Below are positions 26,664 through 35,076 of a stretch of DNA of 35,626 nucleotides, in pieces (the stretch's first letter is position 1; each line of letters opens with the position of its first letter). The DNA comes from DASUXA01 sp036378155 (lineage in GTDB: Bacteria > Actinomycetota > Actinomycetes > Mycobacteriales > Micromonosporaceae). Under the pieces are notes generated by a model, which saw nothing but the letters and a program-made list of their open reading frames with translations, did not search any database and had not been told where the DNA came from. The stretch covers positions 1 to 35,626 of the forward strand of contig DASUXA010000054.1 in the NCBI GenBank assembly GCA_036378155.1, written 5' to 3'. A program made the position numbers and the translations under genes.

Positions 26664-27590
26664 TCACGCCGACACCGTCGAGACGTCGTCGGCAACCGCG
26701 CGCAGCAGGTCCACCACGCGCGGACCCCACCGCGAGGCGATGTCGTCGTCCAGCCCGTACACCTGTCCCTTCTGCACGGCGGTGATGCCCGCCCAGCCGG
26801 GTCGGGCCCGGACCGTGGCGGCGGACTGGTGGCAGCACTTCGTGTCAGCCAGCAGGATGACGTCCGGGTTCGCCTTGACCAGGGATTCCGCCGACAGTTG
26901 CGGGTACCCGCCGGCCGTCCCGTCGGCGTCCGCCGGGTCAGCGACGCTGTCCATGCCGAGCATCGCCAGCAGCGAGCCGACGAAGGTCTTCGAGGTCACC
27001 GAGTACAGCGTCGGGTCGAGCTCCCAGTAGTACGTCAGGTGCTTCGACCGCTGCGGCAGATCCTTGACGATCTTCGCGATGTCGTCCTTCATCCGCGTGA
27101 CGACGTGGGCGGACTCCGCCCGGTGACCGGTCAGTTCGCCGATCTCGGTGAGCTCGCGGTACGTGTCGTCCAGCGTCTTCGCCGCCGGCGCCAGGTACAC
27201 GGGGATCTTCAACGCGGTCAACTGGTTGGTGATCTTGTCGGTGTCGTTCGAGATCACCACCAGGTCGGGGTTCTTCGCGGCGATCGCCTCGGCGTTCGGC
27301 TTGAACCCGGACAGGTCGCTCTTCGGCGCGTCGGCCGGGTAGTTCGACTGGTCGTCGACGGCGGTGACCTGCTTGCCGGCGCCGACCGCGAACAGCATCT
27401 CCGTCGCGGTGGGCGACAGCGACACGATCCGGGTGGGCTGCTTGTCGAGCGTGACCGTGCCGACGGTGACCGGGTAGGCGGCGGAACTCTTCGCGGCGGG
27501 CGGTTCGGTCCGGTTGGACTGGGTGCCACCGCATCCGGTGAGCACACCCAGGGCGAGCACGGCGGCGAGCAGTGCCGGGGTACGTCTCAT
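26664..27590 (-). CDS. btuF: Vitamin B12-binding lipoprotein BtuF
   Basis: Cluster-type periplasmic-binding lipoprotein, 308 residues. The signal peptide ends in a lipobox LGVLTGC with the acylated cysteine at residue 20. The domain starts PTRIVSLSPTATEMLFAVGAGKQVTAVDDQSNYP, as in cobalamin-binding proteins, and ends ASRWGPRVVDLLRAVADDV. An unusual ADTKCCHQ segment lies in the C-lobe. ATG 27590 follows a strong AGGAGG site that overlaps a hairpin. First gene of the operon and directly downstream of the riboswitch. Confidence 0.88.
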   Translation of the reverse strand: MRRTPALLAAVLALGVLTGCGGTQSNRTEPPAAKSSAAYPVTVGTVTLDKQPTRIVSLSPTATEMLFAVGAGKQVTAVDDQSNYPADAPKSDLSGFKPNAEAIAAKNPDLVVISNDTDKITNQLTALKIPVYLAPAAKTLDDTYRELTEIGELTGHRAESAHVVTRMKDDIAKIVKDLPQRSKHLTYYWELDPTLYSVTSKTFVGSLLAMLGMDSVADPADADGTAGGYPQLSAESLVKANPDVILLADTKCCHQSAATVRARPGWAGITAVQKGQVYGLDDDIASRWGPRVVDLLRAVADDVSTVSA

Positions 27591-27597
27591 TGATCCT

Positions 27598-27630
27598 CCT
27601 GTCGGTCGAGGCCGGTGCATCGCCGACAGG
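27598..27630 (-). promoter_or_regulatory. Ribosome-binding-site hairpin of the B12 riboswitch expression platform
   Basis: On the transcript strand CCTGTCGG (27630-27623) pairs perfectly with CCGACAGG (27605-27598). The last three bases of the second arm are part of the AGGAGG ribosome binding site of btuF (27600-27595). Closing this stem would hide half of that site, which fits translational shut-off when B12 is bound upstream. Confidence 0.65.
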
Positions 27631-27689
27631 TCCGCCGCGTGGGACTGGTCCCGCCCGCGAGACGCCCTTCCTCGAGAGCGCGATTCGCG

Positions 27690-27815
27690 ACACGCGCCGC
27701 AGGCGACCTGGCTCGGACCGCCGAGGGGCGGCCCATCACAGTTGCGGGACAGCGCCGGGTTCGCACCGGCTTCGCTGCGGAACGGTCGAGTAGACGGTAG
27801 CGCATACCAGTGGCG
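27690..27815 (-). ncRNA. Cobalamin riboswitch
   Basis: On the minus strand the conserved core reads GAAGCCGGTGCGAACCCGG, then CTGTCCCGCAACTGTGATGG (27773-27734), followed by GAGCCAGGTCGCCTGC (27714-27699, the AGTCAGG..ACCTGCC element). The order and spacing match the adenosylcobalamin riboswitch. It precedes btuF by about 100 bases, in which there is a GGGAC/GTCCC hairpin and a hairpin over the ribosome binding site. Outer boundaries are approximate. It should repress the importer when B12 is plentiful. Confidence 0.92.
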
Positions 27816-27927
27816 ACCCGGACAGGACCGCGCGATGAAGCTCATTTTCCCCTGATCGTCCTCTTGCGAAAGTTCCCTTCGCGGTAAAGGGTGACGTCAG
27901 TCATCCCCGACGCACGGGAGCACATCT

Positions 27928-29286
27928 ATGGCTCGATACCGCCCCACCGCCGCGGCGCTCGCCAGCGTGGCGGCGCTCGGGCTGGTCGTCGCGGGCAGCC
28001 CCGCCTCCGCCGAGGCGCCGCACAACCAGCACGACGAACAGATCGAGTACCAGCGCTGGGAGTCCTACCCGGACTGGCGTACCGGCACCGCCGACGGCGT
28101 GTACGCCATCCCGGGCGACCGGGCGAACGGCGACCGGAACGGCGTCACCATCGGCACCCCGGCAGGTATCACCGACTTCACCGACCCGCACACCGGCGTC
28201 ACCAGGTCGTGGGAGTACGCCACCTGGACGTCCCCGGTGCACCAGATCGGCTTCGGCGCGACCGAGGTGGTCGCCTCGTGGAACGCCGACGCCCCACCCG
28301 GCACCTGGATCCAGGTGGAACTGCACGGCACATACACCAACGGCGACCAGACCCCGTGGTACGTGATGGGTCGCTGGGCAAAGACCGACCAGGACATCCG
28401 GCGGTCCACGCTGGACGGGCAGGGCGACGCCTGGTCGTCGATCTGGACGGACACCTTCTCGATCGACGACGCGTCCAAGGGCGTGCTGCTCAAGGACTAC
28501 CAGTTGCGGCTGACCCTGTACCGGGCGCCGGGGCAGAGCGTGTCGCCCCGGGTCTGGGAACTGGGCGCGATGGCGTCCAACGTGCCGAACCGGTTCAGCG
28601 TGACGCCGAGCACCGGGCTGACCGGGCACTCGGCGTGGGGCGTCGAACTGCCGGTACCCCGGCTGTCCCAGGAGATCCACCACGGGCAGTACCCCGAGTA
28701 CGACAACGGTGGCGAGGCGTGGTGCTCGCCGACCTCGACCGAGATGGTGGTGGAGTACTACGGGTACCACCCGTCTGCCGAGGACCTGTCGTGGGTCGAC
28801 CCGAGCTACGCGGACCCGCAGGTCGACTTCGCGGCGCGCAGCACCTACGACTACGAGTACGAGGGCGCCGGCAACTGGCCGTTCAACGCGGCGTACGCCG
28901 CGTCGTACGACGGGCTGGACGCGATCGTCACCCGGCTGCACTCGCTGGACGAGATCGAACTGTTCATCTCGGCGGGCATCCCGGTGGTCACCTCGCAGTC
29001 GTTCCTGTCCAGCGAACTGGACGGCGCCGGGTACTCGACCTCCGGACACCTCATGGTGATCATCGGGTTCACCAAGGACGGCGACGTCATCGCCAACGAC
29101 CCGGCGTCGCCGACCGACGAGGCGGTCCGGCACGTGTACAAGCGCTCGCAGTTCGAGAACGTCTGGCTGCGGACCAAGCGGTACCGGGCGAACGGGCACG
29201 TGGCGAGCGGCTCGGGCGGCGTGGTGTACCTGATCAAGCCGGCGCATCAGCCGTGGCCGAGCCTGCCCGGCTCGAACAACTGGTGA
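27928..29286 (+). CDS. Secreted C39-like cysteine peptidase family protein
   Basis: A 452-residue secreted protein. The signal peptide (MARYRPTAAALASVAALGLV) ends in SPASAEA near residue 28. Residues 30-235 form a beta-rich, Trp-rich region without a recognised motif (TRSWEYATWTSPVHQIGFGATEVVASW in outline). The C-terminal half is a papain-like C39-type fold: C266 in GGEAWCSPTSTEMV, H374 in SGHLMVIIGF and N390/D391 in DVIANDPAS give the Cys-His-Asp/Asn triad. ATG 27928 follows GGGAG. It stands alone between the divergent B12 operon and a strong terminator. The target is unknown. Confidence 0.85.
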   Translation: MARYRPTAAALASVAALGLVVAGSPASAEAPHNQHDEQIEYQRWESYPDWRTGTADGVYAIPGDRANGDRNGVTIGTPAGITDFTDPHTGVTRSWEYATWTSPVHQIGFGATEVVASWNADAPPGTWIQVELHGTYTNGDQTPWYVMGRWAKTDQDIRRSTLDGQGDAWSSIWTDTFSIDDASKGVLLKDYQLRLTLYRAPGQSVSPRVWELGAMASNVPNRFSVTPSTGLTGHSAWGVELPVPRLSQEIHHGQYPEYDNGGEAWCSPTSTEMVVEYYGYHPSAEDLSWVDPSYADPQVDFAARSTYDYEYEGAGNWPFNAAYAASYDGLDAIVTRLHSLDEIELFISAGIPVVTSQSFLSSELDGAGYSTSGHLMVIIGFTKDGDVIANDPASPTDEAVRHVYKRSQFENVWLRTKRYRANGHVASGSGGVVYLIKPAHQPWPSLPGSNNW

Positions 29287-29299
29287 CCGTCGACGGGTG

Positions 29300-29367
29300 A
29301 CGTCGCCTGACGGAAGACGTCGACCGACGAACAACGTCGACCGACGAACGACGTCGGCTGACACGGT
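29300..29367. repeat. Four degenerate 17-bp tandem units after the C39 gene
   Basis: ACGTCG recurs at 29300, 29317, 29334 and 29351 with exact 17-bp period. The two middle units are nearly identical (ACGTCGACCGACGAAC); the outer two diverge (ACGTCGCCTGACGGAAG and ACGTCGGCTGACACGG). The array begins 14 bp after the C39 stop codon and ends next to the terminator palindrome. No function is evident. Confidence 0.85.
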
Positions 29368-29368
29368 C

Positions 29369-29400
29369 GGGGCCCGCCGGGTGTACACCCGGCGGGCCCC
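29369..29400. terminator. Perfect 32-bp palindromic terminator
   Basis: Two 16-bp arms, GGGGCCCGCCGGGTGT and its exact reverse complement, meet without a loop. It lies between the convergent C39 peptidase and amidohydrolase genes, so it can end transcripts from both sides. TTC follows on the plus side; there is no long U-run. Confidence 0.8.
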
Positions 29401-29489
29401 TTCGACGTGAACGGGTAGGAGCGACGCCCCGGCAGGGCGGGGTACCGGCGACGACCCGGCGACCCCGCCGGCTCTGCGGTCCCCGGCGA

Positions 29490-30701
29490 TCAGCCGGCTG
29501 AGCCCTGGCCCGCCAGCGGGTCGACCCAGACGCCCTCGCGGCGGCTCTCGTCGTACCGGTACACCTCGCGTCCGCCGATGTACGCGGTCGTCACCCGGCT
29601 GAAGACGTCGAGCGGGTCGCCCGACCACAGGCACAGGTCGGCGTCCTTGCCGGGCTCGATCGACCCGAGCCGGTCGTCGACACCGACGATGCGCGCCGGG
29701 TTGATCGTGATCGCGCGCATCGCCGCCGTCCGGTCCAGCCCCTCCTTGACCGCCAGGGTCGCCTGGTGGATCAGGAAGTTGATCGGCACCACCGGATGGT
29801 CGGTGGTGAGCGCGATGGTGACGCCGGCGTTCGCCAGCCGTCCGGGGTTCGCCAACGACCGGTTGCGCAGCTCGACCTTCGACCGGGAGGTGAACAGCGG
29901 ACCGATGATCACCGGAATGCCCTTGGCGGCGATGATGTCGGCGAGCAGGTGCGCCTCGGTGCCGTGGTCGATGACCAGCTGGTAGCCGAACTCCTCGGCG
30001 ATCCGCATCGCGGTGGCGATGTCGTCGGCGCGGTGGCAGTGCTGCCGCCACGGGATCGTGCGCCGCAGCACCATCGCCAGCGATTCGAGCTTCAGGTCCG
30101 TGTCCGTCGGCTTACCCGGCTCCTGGTTCTCCCACTTGCGCATGTAGTTGCGCGCCTGGGTGAACGCCTCGCGGATGACCGCCGCCGTGCCCAGCCGGGT
30201 CTCCGGCATCTGTTTGCGCTCGCCGTACACCCGCTTGGGGTTTTCCCCCAGCGCGGACTTCACGCCGCTGGGCTGGCGCAGCAGCATCTCGTCGACGGTG
30301 CGGCCCCAGCACTTCAGCGCGACGGTCAGACCGCCGATCGGGTTCGCCGATCCGGGGTTGACGTTGACGGCGAGGACGCCGCCGGCGATCGCGTCGCAGA
30401 ACCCGATGTCCGCCGGGTTGATCGCGTCCAGCGCCCGGACGTGCGCCGTGTTCGGGTCGGTCTTCTCGTTGGTGTCGTTGCCCGCCTGGCCTTCACCCTC
30501 TTCATGGGTACCGACATGGGTGTGCGCGTCGATGAAGCCCGGCAGTACCCACCACCCGGCGGCGTCCACCACCTCGGCGCCGTCGGGTACCGCGAGGTCG
30601 GCGCCGCCCACGGCGGTGATCTTTCCGTCCTCGACGAGTACGGTGCCGTTCTCGATCGGGTCCCCCTCGATCGGCACGACGTAGCCGTGCACGATCGCCA
30701 T
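29490..30701 (-). CDS. Amidohydrolase (metal-dependent, imidazolonepropionase-like)
   Basis: Cytosolic TIM-barrel amidohydrolase of 403 residues. It has the N-terminal beta-sandwich start VHGYVVPIEGDPIENGTVLVEDGKI, the metal motif PGFIDAHTHVG, HCHRADDI, VIDHGTEAH and TTDHPVVPINFL, and the C-terminal INPARIVGVDDRLGSIEPGKDADLCLWSGDP. These place it with imidazolonepropionase and related amidohydrolases; the substrate is not readable. The start is uncertain: ATG 30701 has no good ribosome binding site, and a TTG ten codons upstream follows a GGACGGGA stretch. It has no operon partners. Confidence 0.85.
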   Translation of the reverse strand: MAIVHGYVVPIEGDPIENGTVLVEDGKITAVGGADLAVPDGAEVVDAAGWWVLPGFIDAHTHVGTHEEGEGQAGNDTNEKTDPNTAHVRALDAINPADIGFCDAIAGGVLAVNVNPGSANPIGGLTVALKCWGRTVDEMLLRQPSGVKSALGENPKRVYGERKQMPETRLGTAAVIREAFTQARNYMRKWENQEPGKPTDTDLKLESLAMVLRRTIPWRQHCHRADDIATAMRIAEEFGYQLVIDHGTEAHLLADIIAAKGIPVIIGPLFTSRSKVELRNRSLANPGRLANAGVTIALTTDHPVVPINFLIHQATLAVKEGLDRTAAMRAITINPARIVGVDDRLGSIEPGKDADLCLWSGDPLDVFSRVTTAYIGGREVYRYDESRREGVWVDPLAGQGSAG

Positions 30702-31119
30702 GGTGCGGTGTGAAGCCTGGGTCGAAGTCAACGTGGCGTCCCGTCCTCTCGCTCTCCTACCGACCCGCTGGTACCGATGCCGACGGTCCAGCGGGCTGCC
30801 GGGCGCGTCCACCGCGTCACCCGGCGTGTCGACAGCCCCCGGAACGGAACACGAATCCCAGGTCAGACAGCGTGCAGGACCGGCGGCGTCCGTCGCCGAT
30901 CACATCACGCGGCACTGCGGTACCGCATCTCGGGGTCGCTCCGTCCCTGGTCGGCGGGCCGGTATCGTCCGCCGCCGCGATCGGTGGGCGGCGGGCAAGT
31001 ACCCGCTGTACCCGCGGCGCGCCGATTGCGCAATGCCTGTGGACGGGCTGGACCTCGCACCGTCGATCCGGCTGTGGACAACCGTGATGGGATCGCGTGG
31101 ATTCGCCATCCTGAGGTCC
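30702..31119. other. Spacer between divergent amidohydrolase and XRE genes
   Basis: About 418 bp without a convincing gene. It must hold the promoters of both flanking genes. The only structure I see is a 12-bp palindrome TGCGGTACCGCA at 30916-30927. Open frames through it are Arg/Pro/Ala-rich and look non-coding. Confidence 0.6.
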
Positions 31120-31368
31120 ATGTACTCAGTGGGTGATCTCCTTCGGACGGCGCGCCGGCACCGCGGGTGGGGTCAGCGTCAACTCGCCGAGGCGACCGGC
31201 GTCCCCCAGCCCAACCTCGCGGCGTACGAGACCGGACAGCGCGTTCCGTCGCTCGCCATGCTCGGTCGCCTGGTCACCGCGTGCGGACTGCGTCTGCGCT
31301 TCGACCTTGAACCGGCGGCGAGCGAAACCCCGGTCGTCGCGGGCGCGGCGCAGCCGTGTCGTCAGTAG
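31120..31368 (+). CDS. Small XRE-family helix-turn-helix protein
   Basis: An 82-residue protein that is essentially one Cro/CI-type helix-turn-helix domain: MYSVGDLLRTARRHRGWGQR, QLAEATGVPQPNLAAYETGQ, RVPSLAMLGRLVTACGLRLR (residues 1-60), followed by a short tail. ATG 31120 is preceded by GAGG. Earlier in-frame starts exist but lack family similarity. Such single-domain regulators are often antitoxin-like, yet no toxin gene is next to it. Its 3' end overlaps the convergent sugar-transferase gene by 7 bp. Confidence 0.75.
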   Translation: MYSVGDLLRTARRHRGWGQRQLAEATGVPQPNLAAYETGQRVPSLAMLGRLVTACGLRLRFDLEPAASETPVVAGAAQPCRQ

Positions 31369-33185
31369 GCGCCGCGGCGCCGCAGGACCGCCCCGACCGT
31401 CTGCCAGAGGATCACCAGGTCCGTCGCGATCGACCAGTTCTCGACGTAGTAGAGGTCGAGGCGCACCCCGTCCCGCCAGGCGAGGTCGGACCGACCGGAG
31501 ACCTGCCACAGTCCGGTCAGACCCGGACGCACCAGCAGTCGGCGACGCACGTCTCCGTCGTACCGCGCCACTTCGTGCGGCAGCGGCGGACGCGGCCCGA
31601 CCAGGCTCATCTCCCCGCGCAGCACGTTGACCAACTGCGGCAGTTCGTCCAGCGACCAGCGGCGCAGCACCCGACCGACGCGGGTGACCCGAGGGTCGTC
31701 GCGCATCTTGAACAGCGGACCGTCGGTCTCGTTCACCGTCGCCAGGTCCGCCAGCAGCCGTTCCGCGCCGACCACCATGGAACGGAACTTGAACACCGTG
31801 AACGGTCGACCGTGCAGCCCGATCCGGGTCTGCCGGAAGATCACCGGGCCCGGGCTGTCCCGTCGGACCGCGATCGCGATCGCGACCAGCACCGGCATCA
31901 GCAGGACCAGAGCCAGGGCGGCGAGCACCTTGTCGAGGACGAGTTTGGCGAGGGCGCGACCGCCGTGATACTCCGGCTTCTCGACGTGGATCAGCGGAAG
32001 ACCGGCGACCGGACGGGTGTGGATGCGCGGACCGGCGACATCGGTGAGGGCGGGTGCGACCACAAGTTCGATGCCGGTGCCCTCCAGCGCCCAGCCGAGC
32101 CGCCGCAGCCGCGACGCCGTCAGTTCGGCTGCCGCGGTGACCGCGACCGTGTCGGCGCCGGCGGCGGCAGCCGCCTCGACGATCGACGACAGCGACCCGA
32201 TCAGCGGCACGTCGCGCAGGGAGGTGTTGCGGCCGTAGACGCCGCGCGGCAGGCAGACGCCGACGACGCGGTAGCCCGCGTCCGGCTCCCGGCGCAACTG
32301 CTCGACCAGTTCGGTGACGTGGCGCAGATCACCCACCACCAAGATGCGCCGGCAGCAGTCACCCGCTCGACGGCGCCACCGCATCACCCCGCGTGCCGCC
32401 CACCGTTCCACCGGCAGCCCGAGCAGACCGCACAGGAACGCCGGTACGACAACCTCCCGAGGCAGGTCGACGTGCAGCAGGTAACCCGCGACCGCGACGG
32501 CTGCCGCGGCACGCACCGTCGCCGTGGTCACCCGGCGGTACTCGTCCGACCCGTACCCGACCACCCGGTCCGAGTAGCCCCGGATCAGCAGCAGGGACAG
32601 CAGCCAGGGCACGACGAGCAGCAGGTGGTAGCCGACAACCGCCCCGCTCGGGGCGCGCCAGCCGGAGTGGACCAGGTAGCCGACGGCGACACTGCCCAGT
32701 ACGGTCGCGCTGTCCAGGGCGAACAGCGCTCGGGCGTAGGTCCGCGCCCACGGGGGTACCGCGCGCGCATCGCGGCGATCGGGCGCGACCGCGCGGTGCC
32801 GCGCCGACAGCGGCGCGTCGCCGAGCGTGTCGCCGCCCGAGGACGACGCGGCAGGGTCGCCGAAGGTCCGTCCGGAGTGCGCCGGCTCGTCGGACAGCCG
32901 CTCGGCTACGCCGTCCGACGGCACCCCCGCGCCTGCGGCGCCGTCCAGCCACCCCGAGCCTTCGCCGCCGCCCAGCCACCCCGCGCCTTCGCCGCGCTCG
33001 GGCAGCCCCACGCGCACGCCGGCGTCGCCGACCGCGATCTGGTGCAACTCCACCGTCGGTGCGGCATCGAGCAGGCTGGTCAGGTCGGCGGTGGCGGACA
33101 GGTCGACGGTCTGGTCAGCGGCTTCCCCGTCCCTTTGGCGCAGCAGGGAGCCCCCAGCGCGTGGCTGGTCGGTCGTCGCTGCCAT
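31362..33185 (-). CDS. Exopolysaccharide polyprenyl glycosylphosphotransferase (WbaP/CpsE-like)
   Basis: A 607-residue membrane enzyme expected to transfer a sugar-1-phosphate to undecaprenyl phosphate, the first step of an exopolysaccharide or glycan. After a disordered N-terminus of about 145 residues come four hydrophobic helices (about 155-270), a CoA-binding-like domain (RILVVGDLRHVTELVEQL), one more helix and the catalytic domain: FKFRSMVVGAE, RVGRVLRRWSLDELPQLVNVLRGEMSLVGPRPP and RPGLTGLWQVSGRSDL. The N-terminus contains an internal repeat (GEGAGWLGG / GEGSGWLDG) that is also visible in DNA near 32950-33000. ATG 33185 follows GGGGGGAG. No glycosyltransferase genes adjoin it. Confidence 0.9.
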   Translation of the reverse strand: MAATTDQPRAGGSLLRQRDGEAADQTVDLSATADLTSLLDAAPTVELHQIAVGDAGVRVGLPERGEGAGWLGGGEGSGWLDGAAGAGVPSDGVAERLSDEPAHSGRTFGDPAASSSGGDTLGDAPLSARHRAVAPDRRDARAVPPWARTYARALFALDSATVLGSVAVGYLVHSGWRAPSGAVVGYHLLLVVPWLLSLLLIRGYSDRVVGYGSDEYRRVTTATVRAAAAVAVAGYLLHVDLPREVVVPAFLCGLLGLPVERWAARGVMRWRRRAGDCCRRILVVGDLRHVTELVEQLRREPDAGYRVVGVCLPRGVYGRNTSLRDVPLIGSLSSIVEAAAAAGADTVAVTAAAELTASRLRRLGWALEGTGIELVVAPALTDVAGPRIHTRPVAGLPLIHVEKPEYHGGRALAKLVLDKVLAALALVLLMPVLVAIAIAVRRDSPGPVIFRQTRIGLHGRPFTVFKFRSMVVGAERLLADLATVNETDGPLFKMRDDPRVTRVGRVLRRWSLDELPQLVNVLRGEMSLVGPRPPLPHEVARYDGDVRRRLLVRPGLTGLWQVSGRSDLAWRDGVRLDLYYVENWSIATDLVILWQTVGAVLRRRGAY

Positions 33186-33298
33186 GCGGCTCCCCCCAGG
33201 ACACTGCCGAGTCCGGGGTGCCGCGATCACCGCGTCGGCACATCGACCGACACACCCGTCCCTGTGTCAGAACGAGCAGGGGACGAGTCGGCTACGGG

Positions 33299-33625
33299 TC
33301 AACGACGCGTCGCGTCGTCCGTGGTCTCCACCGGGCGCTCCGTGGCGTCCGCGTCGGTCGCGGCGTCCCCGCCCGTCGGGGCGTCGTCGCCGGCCAGCGC
33401 CGCGCGCAGCCTCTCCTTCTCGTCCCGACGGCGACGCACGGCGGAGTCGATCTGGTTGACCATCTCGTCCCGCCACCGACGCAGCAGGAAGAAGGAGGCC
33501 ACGAACGACACCACGATCGCGATCATGAGCTTCAGCAGCAGGTCGATGGGCACCGGCCAGAGCAGCGCCACCGCGACCACGAAGAAGCCCACCCGCGCCA
33601 GGGTGTACTTGACTGACGGCGCCAT
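33299..33625 (-). CDS. Small DUF4229-like membrane protein
   Basis: A 108-residue protein with two closely spaced membrane helices (about residues 7-25 and 27-48: RVGFFVVAVALLWPVPIDLL and LMIAIVVSFVASFFLL), then a charged segment RRWRDEMVNQIDSAVRRRRDEKERL and an acidic, Asp/Thr-rich tail. This fits the actinobacterial DUF4229 family, of unknown role. ATG 33625 (MAPSVKYTLARVG) follows GGAGAGGTG; the longer frame has no support. It lies 76 bp downstream of mqnE on the same strand, a neighbourhood I recall as common in actinomycetes. Confidence 0.8.
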   Translation of the reverse strand: MAPSVKYTLARVGFFVVAVALLWPVPIDLLLKLMIAIVVSFVASFFLLRRWRDEMVNQIDSAVRRRRDEKERLRAALAGDDAPTGGDAATDADATERPVETTDDATRR

Positions 33626-33701
33626 CACCTCTCCAAACACCGGGTTCCGTACCCCCACAGTAGGCGGCGTTCGCCCGACCGCCACGGGGCACGGGGTGGG
33701 G

Positions 33702-34859
33702 TCACGCCCAGACCTGCTGCGGCTCGGCGCGACGCTCCGCGAGCGACGGCGGCGCGTCGTACTCCCGCACGACCTCGTACCGCGTGTTCCGCTCCACCGG
33801 GCGGAACCCGGCGTCCCAGATCAGATTGAGCAGGTCCTCGCGGTGCATCGTGCTGGGCGTGCCGTACCGGTCCGCGTCGTGCGTGATCTTGTACTCGACC
33901 ACCGACCCGTCCAGGTCGTCGACACCGAAGTTCAGCGACAACTGGGCGACCGACAGCCCGTGCATCACCCAGAAGCACTTGACGTGCGGGACGTTGTCGA
34001 ACAGCAGCCGGGACACCGCGAACGTCTTCAGCGACTCCGCCGGGGACGCCATCGTCGTACGGTCCTGCAGTCGGTTCCGGGGGTCACCGGCGGCGTCGTG
34101 CTGGTACCGCAGCGGGATGAAGACCTGGAAGCCGCCCGTCTCGTCCTGCAGTTCGCGCAGCCGCAGCACGTGGTCGACGCGGTGCCGGGGCTCCTCGATG
34201 TGCCCGTACAGCATCGTCGACGGCGTCTTGAGCCCCTTCTGGTGCGCCAGGCGGTGGATGCGCGACCAGTCCTCCCAGTGGGTGTCGTGGTCGACGATGT
34301 GCTGCCGGATCTCCCAGTCGAAGATCTCCGCGCCGCCCCCGGTGAGCGATTCCAGCCCCGCGTCGATCAACTCGTCGAGGATCTCGTCCGCCGACTTGCC
34401 CGAGATCCGCTCGAACCAGTGGATCTCCGTCGCGGTGAACGCCTTGAGGTTGACGCCCGGCAGCGCCGCCTTCAGCTCGCGGAGCACCTTCGGGTAGTAG
34501 CGCCACGGCAGGGTGGGGTGCAGCCCGTTGACGATGTGCAACTCGGTGAGCTGCTCGCCCTCCATCTCCTTGGCTTTGCGCACGGCCTCCTCGACGCGCA
34601 TCGTGTACGCGTCCTTCTCGCCCGGCTTGCGCTGGAACGAGCAGTACGCGCACGAGGCGGAGCAGACGTTGGTCAGGTTGAGGTGCCGGTTGACGTTGAA
34701 CATCACCCGGTCGCCGTGCATTTCGGTCCGCTTGGCGTGCGCCAGCCGGCCGAGCCAGGCCAGGTCATCGCCGGCGTAGAGGGCCTCGCCGTCGGAGCGG
34801 GTCAGCCGCTCTCCGGCGGCCACCTTCGCCTCTAGTTCGCGCTTGATCCCCGCGTCCAC
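33702..34859 (-). CDS. mqnE: Aminofutalosine synthase MqnE
   Basis: Radical SAM enzyme joining 3-enolpyruvylbenzoate (the MqnA product) to SAM to give aminofutalosine. The 385-residue protein has the cluster motif CSASCAYC (C66, C70, C73) within NLTNVCSASCAYCSFQRKPG, then HIVNGLHPTLPWRYY, TATEIHWFERISGKS and SLTGGGAEIFD, all MqnE-typical. ATG 34859 fits the family length. Together with mqnA and mqnC here this shows that the host makes menaquinone by the futalosine route. mqnB-type and mqnD genes are not in the window. Confidence 0.95.
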   Translation of the reverse strand: MDAGIKRELEAKVAAGERLTRSDGEALYAGDDLAWLGRLAHAKRTEMHGDRVMFNVNRHLNLTNVCSASCAYCSFQRKPGEKDAYTMRVEEAVRKAKEMEGEQLTELHIVNGLHPTLPWRYYPKVLRELKAALPGVNLKAFTATEIHWFERISGKSADEILDELIDAGLESLTGGGAEIFDWEIRQHIVDHDTHWEDWSRIHRLAHQKGLKTPSTMLYGHIEEPRHRVDHVLRLRELQDETGGFQVFIPLRYQHDAAGDPRNRLQDRTTMASPAESLKTFAVSRLLFDNVPHVKCFWVMHGLSVAQLSLNFGVDDLDGSVVEYKITHDADRYGTPSTMHREDLLNLIWDAGFRPVERNTRYEVVREYDAPPSLAERRAEPQQVWA

Positions 34860-35076
34860 GCCGCCACCTCCGCCAGTCTGATACCTGACCGAGCGTACGT
34901 CCGGGCCGCCGACGACCTGCGCGAAGGTCCGGTCTGCGCCCGTTTCGTACCATCGTCGACCCCTGATGTTTCCCTACACCCATGCATCCGTTATCCGTAG
35001 CCGGGTGACACGGCTTGCCCCGGTGAGGTAGGACATTGGGGGGAGGAAATGACTCGCGAGGGACGGGGACGGTGGG

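Noticed and set aside
24706..27590. Reading the ABC importer as an iron-siderophore system
   Set aside because: Sequence families overlap, but the cobalamin riboswitch ahead of btuF and the BtuF-like N-terminal domain favour vitamin B12.
27755..27775. tRNA-like GGTTCG sequence
   Set aside because: The GGGTTCGCACC on the plus strand is the reverse complement of the cobalamin riboswitch core; no cloverleaf forms around it.
31356..34835. Open frame of over 1100 codons on the plus strand
   Set aside because: It runs antisense to the sugar transferase, DUF4229-like and mqnE genes, all of which have clear family motifs. Its composition is Arg/Gln/Val-rich and shows no domain.
34860..35076. A c-di-AMP (ydaO-type) riboswitch before the secreted coiled-coil gene
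   Set aside because: Such riboswitches often precede cell-wall hydrolase genes in actinomycetes, but I could match only a GCCG-loop-CGGC stem and none of the conserved blocks with confidence.
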